Assembly (NCBI GenBank): GCA_963834715.1 | Contig: CAWIDE010000006.1 | Location: forward strand, 62,001-126,000 | Source: CAVSUZ01 sp963834715 | Lineage (GTDB): Bacteria > Pseudomonadota > Alphaproteobacteria > Acetobacterales > Acetobacteraceae | Reading direction: 5' to 3' | Length of the DNA: 64,000 bases | In this document: positions 28,275 to 38,851 of the stretch, in pieces | Numbering within the stretch: position 1 is the first letter of the stretch | Layout: each line of letters starts with the position of its first letter | Position numbers and translations under genes: made by a program | Notes under the pieces: model-generated | The model's database searches: none | Seen by the model: only the letters and a program-made list of their open reading frames with translations | Told to the model about the DNA's origin: nothing

Positions 28275-29137
28275 TTACTCAAGCACGAATCGCTTTGCTT
28301 CCGCATCATACTCGGAATATCCCAGTTCGCCGCGGAAGTCGTTCGGAGGGAGGGCGCTGGGCGCTTCCGCCTGTCCAGCGGCCAGAGCCGCCAACCCTGC
28401 CTTGATCCCGGCCACCACTGGGGAAAGCAGAGCAGTAGGATATGCGCCTATCTTGAGGCCGAGTTGTTCGGCACGCGATTGGGTTGGCGTTTCTCGCGGC
28501 GCTCCAGGGGAGAGCACGGCGAAAGACGGCCGGCCGTGTGCCGCTGCTATCGCCCGCCGGATCTCTTCTTCGCTCGCGGGGGAGTCCAGGAATAAGATGT
28601 CGGCGCCTTCCTCGACGAACATCTCGATGCGGGCCACGGCTTCATCGATGCCCTGGGTCGGCCGGCAGTCTGTGCGGGCCATGACCATGATGCCAAACTC
28701 CTTAGCAGCCTCGACCGCGGCGCGCACCTTCATGCGGGCTTCCTCCCGCGGGAGGCACGGCTTGCCAGCGGCTGTGAGAGCCCGTGGTGTGATCTTGTCT
28801 TCGATTAGGACTCCGGCGGCCCCGGCCCGACCGTAAGCGCGTACCTGTACGCTGCACGTTCATCGCGTTCCCGTAGCCGTGGTCGCCATCGGCCAGCACC
28901 AGGGTGTCCGGTGCCGAGCCCCGTATCATCATGAGCGAAGTCATACATCTCGCCAAACGAGATAAGATCAAGGTCGGGTCCGCCCAGTCGGCTCGCCGCA
29001 ACGCACGAACCCGACATGAAAGCGGTCTGGAACCCGGCTCGCGCGGCGAGCTTGGCACTCAAGCCGTCCCAGACCGCCGGCATCACGACGAAGCCGGGTT
29101 CAGCCAGTAAGGAACGCAGGCGATCGGATGGTGACAT
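28275..29137 (-). pseudogene. Isocitrate lyase/PEP mutase family enzyme, frameshifted
   Basis: Three frames build one protein of about 285 residues: FVVMPAVWDGLSAKLAARAG and LGGPDLDLISFGEMYDF; then MIRGSAPDTLVLADGDHGYG with the metal-site DxDxGYGN; then VMARTDCRPTQGIDEAVARI and DILFLDSPASEEEIRRAIAA. This is the PEP-mutase/2-methylisocitrate-lyase superfamily (oxaloacetate decarboxylase-like), Mg-dependent C-C or P-C bond enzymes. Breaks near 28930 and 28830 are single-base indels. It lies 74 nt downstream of the NAD-glutamate dehydrogenase gene on the same strand and could be the last gene of the operon. Its substrate here is unknown. Confidence 0.8.
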
Positions 29138-29167
29138 GGAGAACTCCTCTTGCGTGTCAGAATGCCG

Positions 29168-29207
29168 GGGCTGGTTCGGGCTTCGAGCAATGGGGGAAGC
29201 CCGTGCC
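29168..29207. repeat. 40-bp palindromic intergenic repeat, copy 2
   Basis: Inverted copy of 28207-28246, placed 5 nt after the NAD-glutamate dehydrogenase stop codon. It may act as a transcript-stabilising or attenuating hairpin between gdh and the lyase gene. Confidence 0.9.
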
Positions 29208-29211
29208 GATG

Positions 29212-32200
29212 TCAGGCAAAGGCCGCCCGGATGCGTTGACTGGCGACTGTAAGCATGGCGAGGTCCGGGGTGGGCGCCCGTGCGATGTCGGCCAGCACTT
29301 TCCGCACTGGCGAGCCCGGCCCGACCCTACACCCGATCCAGTCCGAGAGCCCATTGTCTGCGTCGCGCACTCCCGCGGCAACAAGGCGGCGCACGACGGC
29401 GCGCTGTTGTGCGTAGGAGTCGTCGATCAGGCTGTCTACCGCTATGCGCTGCCACTCCGTCACGACCGGCATCGCTCGGGCTTGCCGACGGATCGTCAAC
29501 AGGCCGAGCGCTGTGCCAGCACCAAAATAGAGTCGTCCCAATTCCATAATGTCGCGCTTGGTTTCGTCGTGCACTTGGACAATGTCCATGGCGGTGCTGA
29601 GCGAGCTCAGCACAAGGATGCGGTCGGCCAGCTCCCCGGGCGCGCCCGCCTCGACATAGCTGATACGGCGTGCCTCGTTACGCTGCCGTTCGTTCTCGGG
29701 CAACAGGTCCGTCAATCGGCTTGCGAGCGCATAGACCTGTGGTTGGAACTGCCGAACGCGCGTATCGATCTCGAGCGAGAGACCCGACAACAGAAACCAG
29801 CGCACCGCCTGCTCCACGACGGTCGCCGCCAGCAGCAGAAGCCGCGTCTGCGCGGCCGGCGGCACCTTGTTGTCGAGCGCCTCGAGGTCGTGCCCAACTG
29901 TTTCGAAAGCAAACACGTCGCGCACAATCAAGTACGCCCTTGCGATCGCGCCGGCGTCGTCGCGCCCGGTGTGCGCCTTCATGTCCTCGATGAAGCTCGG
30001 CCCCATCCCATTGACCACAGCGTTCGCGACTGAAGTCGCAATGATCTCCCGCCGCAGCCGGTGCGACGCAAGCACGTCAGGCGCGAGGCGGCTCAAGACT
30101 TGCGGGAAGTAAGCGAGCAGCTCCGAACGTAGCTCTGGCTGATCCGGCAGGTCGGAGGCGAGCAGCTCGTCGTAGAGCCGGTTCTTCGCGTAGGCGAGCA
30201 GCACCGCGATCTCCGGCCGTGTCAAGCCCCGCTTCGCCGCAGCGCGTTGGGCGATTGTCTCGTCGTCCGGCAGGAACTCCAGCACTCGGTCCAGCCGGCC
30301 CGCCCGCTCCATGGCACGCATCAGTTGCACATGGGTATCGAGCAACTGCGGCGCCTGCGCCTCGGCGAGGGTGATCGCGAGCGTCTGCAGGTAATTGTCC
30401 CGCAGCACCAGACGCTCGACCTCGCTCGTCATGCTGGCCAAAAAGGCAGCGCGGCTCTCAGCTGCGATAAGGCCGGCTGCGATCAGGTCGTCAGTGGCGA
30501 TCTTGATGTTTACCTCGTGGTCCGAGGTGTCCACGCCAGCCGAATTGTCGATCGCGTCGGTGTTCAACCGCCCGCCTCTGCTCGCGAACTCGACCCGCGC
30601 GCGCTGGGTGATCGCGAGATTGGCGCCTTCCCCAATCACCTTTGCCCGCAAGCTCGACGCGTCCACCCGCAGAGCGTCATTGGCGCGGTCTCTCACATCG
30701 GCGTCACTCTCCGTCGTGGCTTTCACGTACGTGCCGATGCCGCCGAACCACAGCAGGTCCACATCGGACCGAAGCAGCGCCTGGATCAGTTGGGGCGGCG
30801 ACAGGGTCTCCGCGTCGATGCCAAGCGTGCGCCGCGCCTCCGGAGACAGTGTGATGGACTTGGCCCGTCGCTCGTAGATCGCGCCACCCTTGGACAGAAG
30901 CTTCGGATTGTAATCCTGCCAAGTGGAGCGCGGCAGGTCGAACAGGCGCTTGCGCTCGATCCAGCTCGCTTCCGGGTCCGGATCGGGATCGATAAAGATA
31001 TGCATGTGATTGAAGGCCGCCACGAGCTTGATGTGCCTGGATAACAACATGCCATTGCCGAACACATCCCCGGACATGTCGCCCACGCCGACACAGGTGA
31101 AATCGGTGGTCTGAATGTCGATGCCGATCTCGCGGAAATGCCGTTTGACCGCCTCCCAAGCGCCTTTCGCGGTGATGCCCATGGCCTTGTGATCGTAACC
31201 CGCCGAGCCGCCGCTGGCGAAAGCGTCGCCGAGCCAAAAGCCGGTACTCGATGGCGACGTCATTCGCGATATCGGAGAATGTCGCCGTACCCTTGTCGGC
31301 GGCCACGACGAGATACGGATCATCTGCGTCTCGCCGCACGACGTCCGGCGGCGGCACGATCACGTCGCTCGGTGACGTCCAATAGGCCCGCCATTAGGTA
31401 TCTGTAGCAGCCGGTCGCCTCCTGCTGGAGCGCCTCGCGCCCACCGGCAATGGGGCGCTTGAGCACAAAGCCGCCTTTGGAACCAACTGGCACAATCACG
31501 GCGTTCTTCACCATCTGCGCCTTCATCAGTCCAAGGATCTCCGTGCGGAAATCCTCTTTGCGGTCTGACCAGCGGATACCGCCGCGCGCCACCTTACCGC
31601 CGCGCAGGTGGCAGCCCTCCATGTGCGGGCTGTAGACGAAAACCTCGACCTGGGGAAGCGGCTGCGGCAGCAGGTCGAGTTCGCGGCTGGCGAGCTTGAG
31701 CGAGAGATAGGGCTTTGGTTCCCCCGCCTCGGTACGCTGATAGAAGTTGGTCCGCAGCGTCTTGCCGATCAGCAGCAGATAGGCGCGCAGAATGCGGTCC
31801 TCATCCAGGTTCTCTACCTTCTCGAGAGCGGCGGCAATGTCACTTGTGGCTTGTTGCGCTGCGGCCGCATCGTGGTGCGCCGGGTCAAATTGTGCCTCGA
31901 ACAGGTTTAGCAACAGGCGAGCGATGTCGGGATGGGCGTTGAGCGTGTCCTCCATGTAGGCTTGGCTGAAACTGCTGCCGCCCTGGCGCAGCACTTTGCT
32001 ATAGGCGCGCAGTACTACGATCTGCCGCGCGGAAAGCCCCGCCGAGAGCACCAGCCGATTAAATCCGTCATTTTCTATAGTGTTGGACCAGACCTTTCGA
32101 AGTGCGTCCTCAAACAAGCCTCGCGCGCCCTCCTGCGCGGCCAGGGATTGACCGCTTTGGAGCTGCAACCGGAACTCCTGGATCCACAGCGTCGCGCTAT

Positions 32201-33890
32201 CGGGTTGCGCCACCTGATGCGGGATTTCGGTGATGACGCGCACGCCAAGGTTTTCCAGAATCGGCAGGATGTCCGAAAGCGCAATCGGTTCGCCTGCATG
32301 GAATGTCTTGAGCTGCAGGTCAGCGCCGGTGGACGTCAGCGACAGCGCGATCTTCTCGCCCTCGATCACCTTCTCCAGCGATTCAATATCCTCGACCGCG
32401 ACATCGGTACCGTAGCGCTCCGCATAGCCGACAGGGAACGCGGCGCCGAACCGGTGCAGGAGCCCGGCAGCCGCGTATCTGCCCCGTGCCCGCATGAGAC
32501 TCTCGCCCAGCCGATCCGCCCAGCTGCGCGCCGCATCGGCGAGTTGCCGCTCGATCGCGGCGACGTCCACCGCGGGGGCGTGGCGGGAAGAGGAGGTGAG
32601 CACGACGCGCAAGCACGCGAGCCCGATCTCGTCGAAGGTCGTGGAGTCCGTCGTCAGGCGACCGTTCAGCGCCTGCTCCAGGATGGCGATGGCGTGCTGC
32701 TTGATCTCGGCGTTATAGCGGTCCCGCGGCAGGTAGACGAGACAGGTGGCGAAGCGCTCGAAGGGGTCGCGCAACACGAATAGCCGAAAGCGCGGGCGTT
32801 GGCGCAGGTGCAGGATGGCCAGTGCCGTGTCGAACAGATGCTGTTGATCGATCTGGAACAGATCGTCATGCGGGAAACTGTCCAGGATGCGCTGCAGTGC
32901 CCGGCCGTTATAGCTCTCGGGCCCAAAGCCGGCCCGTTCCTGGCAACCCCGAACTTTTTGTCGCAGCAGAGGAATCTCGTGCGCCGGGCGGAAATGCGAG
33001 TTTATGGTGAATAATCCAAGCTGCATCCGCAGGCCGGTGACTGCACCTTCGGCGTTGAGTGTCTTGAGCAGGACCGCATCCATCGGCAGCGGCCGGTTTA
33101 CGGTTGAGAGGCGATTGGACTTAGCGATCAACAGCGGTTGCGGCGTCTGCATCGTCGCGTACACGGAGGGCGAGGTCATCGCGCGCAACCCGTCAAAAAC
33201 GAGCAGATCATCGTTTTGCAGCAGGCCGCGGCCGGCCCCGGGTACGACGCTCGGGCGTTCAGCGCCCATGGCGTATTCGCGGTAGCCGAGGAACAGGAAG
33301 TTGTCGTTCTCGAGCCAGCGCAGCAATGCCGCCGCCTCCGCCGCATCATCTGTTGCGGACGCAGCCTCCGCCGCATCCGCCATGTCTCGGGCGGCTTGCC
33401 GCAGCGAGGGCCACGCGCTCACGACGGTTCGCACGTCAGCAAGCACCGCGTCCAGTTGCATAGTTACGATAGAGCGCCGCTCCTCCTCGATCTCGCCGCC
33501 CAGCTCGATGTGCATCATCGAGACCCTGGCGCCAGAGGGGTCCTTCACGATCGGATGGATAACGAGATGGGTTTCGAGGCCCGACCTGGCGAGGGCGGCT
33601 GTGACGCTCGCTACCAGGAACGGCATGTCGTCGGTGACGATCTGGACCACGCTGCGCTCGGATTCTGCACCGCGCGGCAGCACCTGCACGCGAGCTGTGC
33701 CAGGCTGGCGGCCAGCGCCGAACATCCACAGGGACCGGGCGGTGGTCGAGAGGCTGGCCGGGTCGCGGGATAGGAGATCGGCGGACGGCACGTCATGGTA
33801 GAACGTCCGCACGAACTCCGCCTCGGTTCCCGCTCGTGCGGCGGCGGCCTCGATCAGGGCATGTTTGTGATCTTCGCTGGTGGACAGCAT
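29212..33890 (-). pseudogene. Large NAD-specific glutamate dehydrogenase, two frameshifts
   Basis: About 1,560 residues of the bacterial 180-kDa NAD-glutamate dehydrogenase class, which oxidises glutamate to 2-oxoglutarate and ammonia. The N-terminal regulatory part starts at 33890 (MLSTSEDHKHALIEAAAARA) and reaches the catalytic core GGIRWSDRKEDFRTEILGLM and VIVPVGSKGGFVLKRP, with the PxGxxKGG lysine. The frame shifts near 31378 (then VIVPPPDVVRRDADDPYLVV) and again near 31255, where GYDHKAMGITAKGAWEAVKR and VGDMSGDVFGNGMLLSRHIK follow in the third frame to the stop at 29212. The two indels lie within about 125 bp and nearly compensate. It follows the 5-oxoprolinase/transport genes on the same strand, a fitting place for glutamate disposal. 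Confidence 0.9.
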
Positions 33891-33934
33891 GGCGTTCGAT
33901 CCGGGCTAAGTCGGCCAGTTGGCAGTTTGCGGGA

Positions 33935-34867
33935 CTAGACCACCTGAGTCGGCATAGGTTTACCCGCGAAGACGGCGTCGAGGTTGTCGATCATCAGGTT
34001 GCCCATAACTCGCCTTGTCTCATTCGTGCCGCTGGCGATGTGCGGCGTGAGAACCACGTTACCCATCGCGAGTAGCGCGGCTAGTACGTTTGGCTCATCC
34101 TCAAACACATCCAGCGCCGCGCCGCCGAGGCGCCCCTCCTGCAGGGCGTTCACCAGGGCAGGCTCGTCCACGATAGAGCCGCGTGCCACATTCACCAGGA
34201 CCCCGGACGGCCCCAAGGCATCGAAGACATTCCGGCCGATTATCCGGCGCGTGCTAGCCGACGCTGCGGCGCAGATCACGAGGACATCGGAAGCAGCAGC
34301 AAGGGCTGCAACATCGGGATAGTAAGCAAAGGATACATCGTGCTGGACAATATCCGCGTACGCGATGCAGTCGGTGAACCCGGCGAAGCGCTTGGCCGTG
34401 GCGCGTCCGATCCGCCCCAACCCAAAGATCCCGATCCTCTTGCCGCTGACCTTGGTGGCGAGCGGCATCTCGCCTGAAAGCCACTTGCCCGCACGCACGT
34501 AAGCATCCGCCTGCGGCAGGCGGCGCAACGGCGCGATCGTGAGCCCGACGGCGAGGTCGGCAACATCATCGGTGAGGACGTCGGGGGTGTTCGTGACCGG
34601 CACGCCGCGGATGCGCGCAAGTTCGAGATCGACCTTGTCGAATCCGACCCCGTTGATACCGATCACCTTGAGGTTCGGCAGCGCCGCCATTAGCGTGGAC
34701 GGCACGCCAACATGGCCGCCTGTAACGATGCCGTTCACCCCCGTCGCGTGCTTTGCGAGCCAACCCGCGTCGATGGCAGCGAGCTCGACCTGCATCAGGT
34801 CGTAGGACGCAGCCAATCTAGCCTGGGCATCCGGATGAATAGGGGTGATCTGGAGCAGCTTGGGCAT
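33935..34867 (-). CDS. D-2-hydroxyacid dehydrogenase
   Basis: 310 residues from ATG 34867 (AGCAGGAC upstream). It has the Rossmann motif GIFGLGRIGRATAKRF (about residues 147-162), the catalytic Arg in VNVARGSIVDE, Glu in DVFEDEP and His in LTPHIASGTNE. It belongs to the glyoxylate/hydroxypyruvate or 2-ketogluconate reductase branch of NAD(P)-dependent 2-hydroxyacid dehydrogenases; the substrate cannot be named. It lies 44 nt upstream of gdh and 47 nt downstream of the SDR gene, inside the same transcription unit. An in-frame extension upstream lacks conservation. Confidence 0.9.
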   Translation of the reverse strand: MPKLLQITPIHPDAQARLAASYDLMQVELAAIDAGWLAKHATGVNGIVTGGHVGVPSTLMAALPNLKVIGINGVGFDKVDLELARIRGVPVTNTPDVLTDDVADLAVGLTIAPLRRLPQADAYVRAGKWLSGEMPLATKVSGKRIGIFGLGRIGRATAKRFAGFTDCIAYADIVQHDVSFAYYPDVAALAAASDVLVICAAASASTRRIIGRNVFDALGPSGVLVNVARGSIVDEPALVNALQEGRLGGAALDVFEDEPNVLAALLAMGNVVLTPHIASGTNETRRVMGNLMIDNLDAVFAGKPMPTQVV

Positions 34868-34914
34868 GGGATCGTGTCCTGCTCGCCTGTGATGGTCCTG
34901 GCCGACTTGGTTCA

Positions 34915-35697
34915 TCAGACAACGCTCGTCATGCCGCCGTCGACATAGAGGATCTGTCCGTTGACGAAGTCGGATGCGGCTGAGGCGAGGAAGATGGCAG
35001 CGCCCATAAGCTCTTCGACCTGTCCCCAGCGCCCAGCCGGGGTCCGCCTGCACAGCCAGTCCGTGAACTCACGGTTTTCTACGAGCGGCTTGGTCAGTTC
35101 CGTCGCAAAGTAGCCGGGCCCAATCCCGTTTACCTGTAATCCGTGCGGGGCCCAATCGGCGCACATGCCCTTGGTCAGCATTTTCACCGCCCCCTTGCTC
35201 GCTGCGTAGGGCGCGATGGACGGACGACCGAGCTCGCTCTGCACGGAGCAGATGTTGATTATCTTGCCGCGCTTGCGGGCGATCATACGTGTGGCAACCG
35301 CCTGGCTTACGAAGAAAACGCTGTCGAGGTTGGTTCGCATAAGCTCTCGCCAAGTCTCAACAGAAAACTCCTCGAGAGGCGCGCGGCGCTGGATTCCTGC
35401 ATTGTTGACAAGCACGTCGATGGGCCCGTACTCCCGTTCAATCAGTGCCACGGCGGCGAGTACCGATTTCTGATCTGTTACATCGAACGGGGCGAGCTCG
35501 ACCGCGATGCCGAGCGCCCGCAAGTCCTGCGCTGCCTGTTCGAGCTTATCCGAATGGCGGCCATTGAGGACGACCGCTGCGCCCGCGCGTCCGAGACCGC
35601 TGGCCAACGCCAGGCCGATGCCCTGGCCAGATCCGGTGATCAGGGCCCGCTTTGGGGCGAGATTGAACAGCTGAATGATTTCAGGTTGCATGTACAT
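34915..35697 (-). CDS. SDR oxidoreductase, gluconate 5-dehydrogenase-like
   Basis: 260 residues. Cofactor motif ALITGSGQGIGLALA (TGxxxGIG), NNAG in DVLVNNAGIQRRAPLEEFSV, the catalytic Ser-Tyr-Lys set in NICSVQSELGRPSIAPYAAS plus K, and C-terminal ILYVDGGMTSVV. The DVTD and IQRRAPLEEF phrases are typical of gluconate 5-dehydrogenase-type SDRs. The start at 35697 (MYMQPEIIQLF) was chosen on family length; MQ at 35691 is equally possible. It lies 65 nt after the substrate-binding protein gene. Confidence 0.9.
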   Translation of the reverse strand: MYMQPEIIQLFNLAPKRALITGSGQGIGLALASGLGRAGAAVVLNGRHSDKLEQAAQDLRALGIAVELAPFDVTDQKSVLAAVALIEREYGPIDVLVNNAGIQRRAPLEEFSVETWRELMRTNLDSVFFVSQAVATRMIARKRGKIINICSVQSELGRPSIAPYAASKGAVKMLTKGMCADWAPHGLQVNGIGPGYFATELTKPLVENREFTDWLCRRTPAGRWGQVEELMGAAIFLASAASDFVNGQILYVDGGMTSVV

Positions 35698-35762
35698 ACT
35701 GCTTTTGTTAGCCAAAATTCCTGGCCAGCTGGGCGGCCAATGGGCAGGGCCAGCACGGCCCC

Positions 35763-36605
35763 TCAAGGAATGGGCGTGAAATGGATCGCCGTGATGGGCT
35801 GAACGTGCTCCTCACGGGTCAACTTGTACTCGGTATTGGGGCCAAGCCACTTGTTCCACATCGCGTCGATCTCGCCATCTTTGTCCATCGCGTAAAGCGC
35901 CTCGTTGACCTTATCGCGCAACCTCTGCTCTCCCTTCTTCATGCCGATCGCGATCGGCTCGAGCAGCATGGGCGTCTTGATCATCTTGAGCGGGACGCCT
36001 GATTTTTTTGACTGGTCGACAAGCTTGGTGATTGTCATTGTGTTCGCGACCATACCGACCACTTTGTGTTGCTCCAGCGCCATGTATGCTGAACCGGTAT
36101 CCTGGAAGGTGACCGGGTTGGAGCCGTTCAGGGTGATTGAGAGCTCAGACGTAGAGCCCTTGGCGGCGCTGATCCGCTCGCTTTTCAGATCGGCGGGAGT
36201 GGTGACCGGATTATTGGCGCGGACCATGAGCATTTCCTTAGCGACGTAATAGGGGTCACTGAAGTCAATCTCTTTAGCCCGGCTGGTGGTATAGGCCAGG
36301 TTTGCGATGGTCACGTCGACGCGGCCCATCTCCACTTCCGGCACGCGCGCCTCGACCGAGAGGGGTGTGATCGAAGCTGAGACACCGAGATGCTTGGCCA
36401 ACGCCCGGCACATGTCGACATCGAAACCGACCATCTCCCGTGTCTTCGGGTCTGGCGCCGCGAAGGGCGGCACGTCGGCGAACGTCCCGCACTTGAGTTC
36501 CTTGCGCTGCATGATGTTATCCCACTGGTCGGCACGCGCAGGCTGCGCGACGGCTGCGATACCGAGGCAAGCGAGAGCTAGGCAGACGATCGTCATGCGG
36601 GACAT
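35763..36605 (-). CDS. Polar amino-acid ABC transporter, substrate-binding protein
   Basis: 280 residues from ATG 36605 with AAGGAG 8 nt upstream. Signal peptide MSRMTIVCLALACLGIAAVA, cleavage probably after QPARA. SBP family 3 fold: LKCGTFADVPPFAAPDPKTR, VGFDVDMCRALAKHLGVSAS, VDVTIANLAYTTSRAKEIDF and the YKLTREE end. It binds amino acids or related small acids in the periplasm and delivers them to the permeases encoded upstream. Context with pxpABC suggests 5-oxoproline or glutamate as ligand, but that is inference. Confidence 0.93.
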   Translation of the reverse strand: MSRMTIVCLALACLGIAAVAQPARADQWDNIMQRKELKCGTFADVPPFAAPDPKTREMVGFDVDMCRALAKHLGVSASITPLSVEARVPEVEMGRVDVTIANLAYTTSRAKEIDFSDPYYVAKEMLMVRANNPVTTPADLKSERISAAKGSTSELSITLNGSNPVTFQDTGSAYMALEQHKVVGMVANTMTITKLVDQSKKSGVPLKMIKTPMLLEPIAIGMKKGEQRLRDKVNEALYAMDKDGEIDAMWNKWLGPNTEYKLTREEHVQPITAIHFTPIP

Positions 36606-36622
36606 GGTTCGAGCTCCTTGGA

Positions 36623-37360
36623 TCAATGGGTGCGCAAGTCGGAAAGGAATCGCTGCGCGCGCAGGTGCTGCGGCGAACGGAAGAATGTCTCCGGCTCGGC
36701 GACCTCGAGGATGCGGCCGGCGTCCATGAACCAGACCCGGTCCGCGACTTCTCGCGCAAAGCCCATCTCGTGCGTGACACACATCATTGTCATTCCCTCG
36801 TCGGCTAAGCCGCGCATGACGGCAAGCACCTCGCCGACCATCTCCGGATCGAGCGCGCTGGTCGGCTCATCGAACAGCATCGCCGGTGGCTGCATGGCCA
36901 GCGCCCGCGCGATCGCAACCCGCTGCTGTTGTCCACCGGAGAGCTGTGCCGGGTAGGATCCGGCCTTGTGGGCAAGCCCGACCCGCTCGAGCAGCCGCAT
37001 GGCGTTGGCCCGTGCTTCTTCGCGCTTCGCGCCGAGGACCTTCATGGGTGAGAGGGTGATATTCTCCAATGCCGAGAGGTGCGGAAACAAATTGAAGCTC
37101 TGGAACACGAAGCCGATCCGGCTACGCATGCGGTTGAGCGCACGGCCTTTGTTGGACGGGGCCTGAATATCGACGCCGTCAACTGTCAGCGAGCCCGAGT
37201 TGATCTCCTCGAGCCGATTGACTGTGCGGATCAGCGTCGATTTGCCGGACCCCGACGGCCCGCAGACGACGACAACCTCAGCCTTTTTGACTTCTGCGTT
37301 GATGTCGCACAAGGCCTGGTATTCGCCGTACCACTTGTTTACGTTCGAGAACGTGATCAC
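36623..37360 (-). CDS. Polar amino-acid ABC transporter, ATPase
   Basis: 245 residues from GTG 37360 (AGGAGAGG 6 nt upstream; the GTGA overlaps the preceding permease stop). Walker A GPSGSGKSTL, Q-loop in GFVFQSFNLFPHLSALENI, signature LSGGQQQRVAIARAL, Walker B PAMLFDEPTSALDPE and the switch His in CVTHEMGFA. Typical GlnQ/GltL-type subunit energising the importer. All motifs intact. Confidence 0.95.
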   Translation of the reverse strand: MITFSNVNKWYGEYQALCDINAEVKKAEVVVVCGPSGSGKSTLIRTVNRLEEINSGSLTVDGVDIQAPSNKGRALNRMRSRIGFVFQSFNLFPHLSALENITLSPMKVLGAKREEARANAMRLLERVGLAHKAGSYPAQLSGGQQQRVAIARALAMQPPAMLFDEPTSALDPEMVGEVLAVMRGLADEGMTMMCVTHEMGFAREVADRVWFMDAGRILEVAEPETFFRSPQHLRAQRFLSDLRTH

Positions 37361-38130
37361 AGCAGTTCCTCTCCTGTCGGCAGCGGCAGGGTTTCGTCGG
37401 CGAGGGCGGCCTTGACGGCAACAGGCTGGTCCGTTGCTCCACGGCGTCGGGTCGCAATGCGCTGCTCCAGCCAGTGCGTCAGCCGCGTCAAGGTGAAGCA
37501 CACGACGAAGAAGGTGATGGCCAGAATAAAGAACACCTGGAAGGGCTTGGTCAGAAGCTGGTTGTTGATCTGATTCGCCGCGAAGGTGAGCTCCTGAACA
37601 TTGATGACGTAGCCGAGCGTCGTATCCTGAATGGTCGAGATGAATTGGCTCAGCATGCTGGGGAGCATGTTATAGAGCGCCTGCGGCAGAATGATGTACC
37701 GCATCCGGTTGTAATAGCCGTGGCCGAGTGCCCTTGCGGCCTCGGTCTGCCCTTTCGGTAGCGCCTCGATTCCGGCCCGGACCACCTCCGAGAGGTAGCA
37801 TCCTTCGTAGAGCACCAGCGTGCAAAGCATGGTGACGAAGCCGGAGATGGGTCGGCCGAGCAGGACTGGCAGCAGAAAATACGTCCACAGAATGATCATC
37901 AGCAGCGGCACGCCGCGGGTCGTATAGACGAGGCCGGTCACCGGCCAGCGCAGCACCGCGAATGGCGACAGCCGCGCGAGCGCGAGCAGTATGCTCACCG
38001 GGAATGCCAGAGAGATGCCGAGAATGGCCAGTATGAGCGTCGCGGTGATGCCGCCCAAAGGGCCGTGGGGATACTGGCCGATCAGCAGCAGCAGCCAATT
38101 GTCCCGGATGATTTCGATGACGCTCAGCAT
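37357..38130 (-). CDS. Polar amino-acid ABC transporter, permease 2
   Basis: 257 residues, GltK/HisM type. Hydrophobic segments include GITATLILAILGISLAFPVS and GLVYTTRGVPLLMIILWTYF. The EAA loop that contacts the ATPase reads EALPKGQTEAARALGHGYYN. Overlaps permease 1 by ATGA. A charged C-terminal tail (QRIATRRRGATDQPVAVKAA) of about 35 residues is longer than usual. Confidence 0.93.
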   Translation of the reverse strand: MLSVIEIIRDNWLLLLIGQYPHGPLGGITATLILAILGISLAFPVSILLALARLSPFAVLRWPVTGLVYTTRGVPLLMIILWTYFLLPVLLGRPISGFVTMLCTLVLYEGCYLSEVVRAGIEALPKGQTEAARALGHGYYNRMRYIILPQALYNMLPSMLSQFISTIQDTTLGYVINVQELTFAANQINNQLLTKPFQVFFILAITFFVVCFTLTRLTHWLEQRIATRRRGATDQPVAVKAALADETLPLPTGEELL

Positions 38131-38131
38131 G

Positions 38132-38830
38132 TCAGCGCGCTGCTGCCAAACGGTAATGCCGGGCCAGCATGGCGCCCATTGCCATCAGAAGCAGGGAGAC
38201 AGTCAGATAGAACGCGGTACCGATCGCATAAATCTTGAAGGTCTGGAAAGTTCGGCTCTCGATTTCCTGGACCACGTGCGTGATCTCGGTCACGCCAATC
38301 ACCATGCCGAGGCTGGTGTTTTTGAACAGCGAGACGGTGTGGTTCACCAGGGCGGGGATAGCGTTACGGATGGCCTGCGGCAGGATGACATAGCGCATCG
38401 AGCCGATATAGGAGTGCCCCAGTGCGCGGGCTGCCTCGGCCTGCCCGGGTGCCACGGCCCGCAACCCCGAGCGAAGGTCCTCGCTGAAGAACGCCGCCTG
38501 ACAGAGGCCGAGCGCGATGATGGCGAAAATAGCTTCGCCGTTATGGTTGGACAGCCATCCCTGCACCGGATCGGGCAGCAGGTTCGCGATGCCGAAGTAC
38601 CAGACCATCAACTGTACCAGGGTCGGCACGTTGCGGTGGTAGGAGACGTAACCCGCGATCGCACGCTGCGCGATCACCGACGGTGTGAGCCGGATCGTCA
38701 GCAGCACCATGGCAAGTGCTATTGCCAGCAGCCATGATCCGGCAAAGACACCGAAGGTCGTTCGGATCCCGGCGAGGATCATCGCCGTGAACTCTGGTTT
38801 CAGAACCGCCGAAAAATCGAAGCCTTGCAT
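38132..38830 (-). CDS. Polar amino-acid ABC transporter, permease 1
   Basis: 232 residues, GltJ type. It has the typical RNVPTLVQLMVWYFG segment and the EAA loop AVAPGQAEAARALGHSYIGS, with further membrane helices throughout. Forms the membrane channel with the second permease. It begins 21 nt after the upstream SDR gene. Confidence 0.93.
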   Translation of the reverse strand: MQGFDFSAVLKPEFTAMILAGIRTTFGVFAGSWLLAIALAMVLLTIRLTPSVIAQRAIAGYVSYHRNVPTLVQLMVWYFGIANLLPDPVQGWLSNHNGEAIFAIIALGLCQAAFFSEDLRSGLRAVAPGQAEAARALGHSYIGSMRYVILPQAIRNAIPALVNHTVSLFKNTSLGMVIGVTEITHVVQEIESRTFQTFKIYAIGTAFYLTVSLLLMAMGAMLARHYRLAAAR

Positions 38831-38851
38831 GCGGTGATCTCTGTTTCGGCT

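Noticed and set aside
27598..28836. 412-codon open frame on the plus strand
   Set aside because: Antisense to the lyase and two small minus-strand genes; composition is Ser/Arg/Pro-rich shadow sequence.
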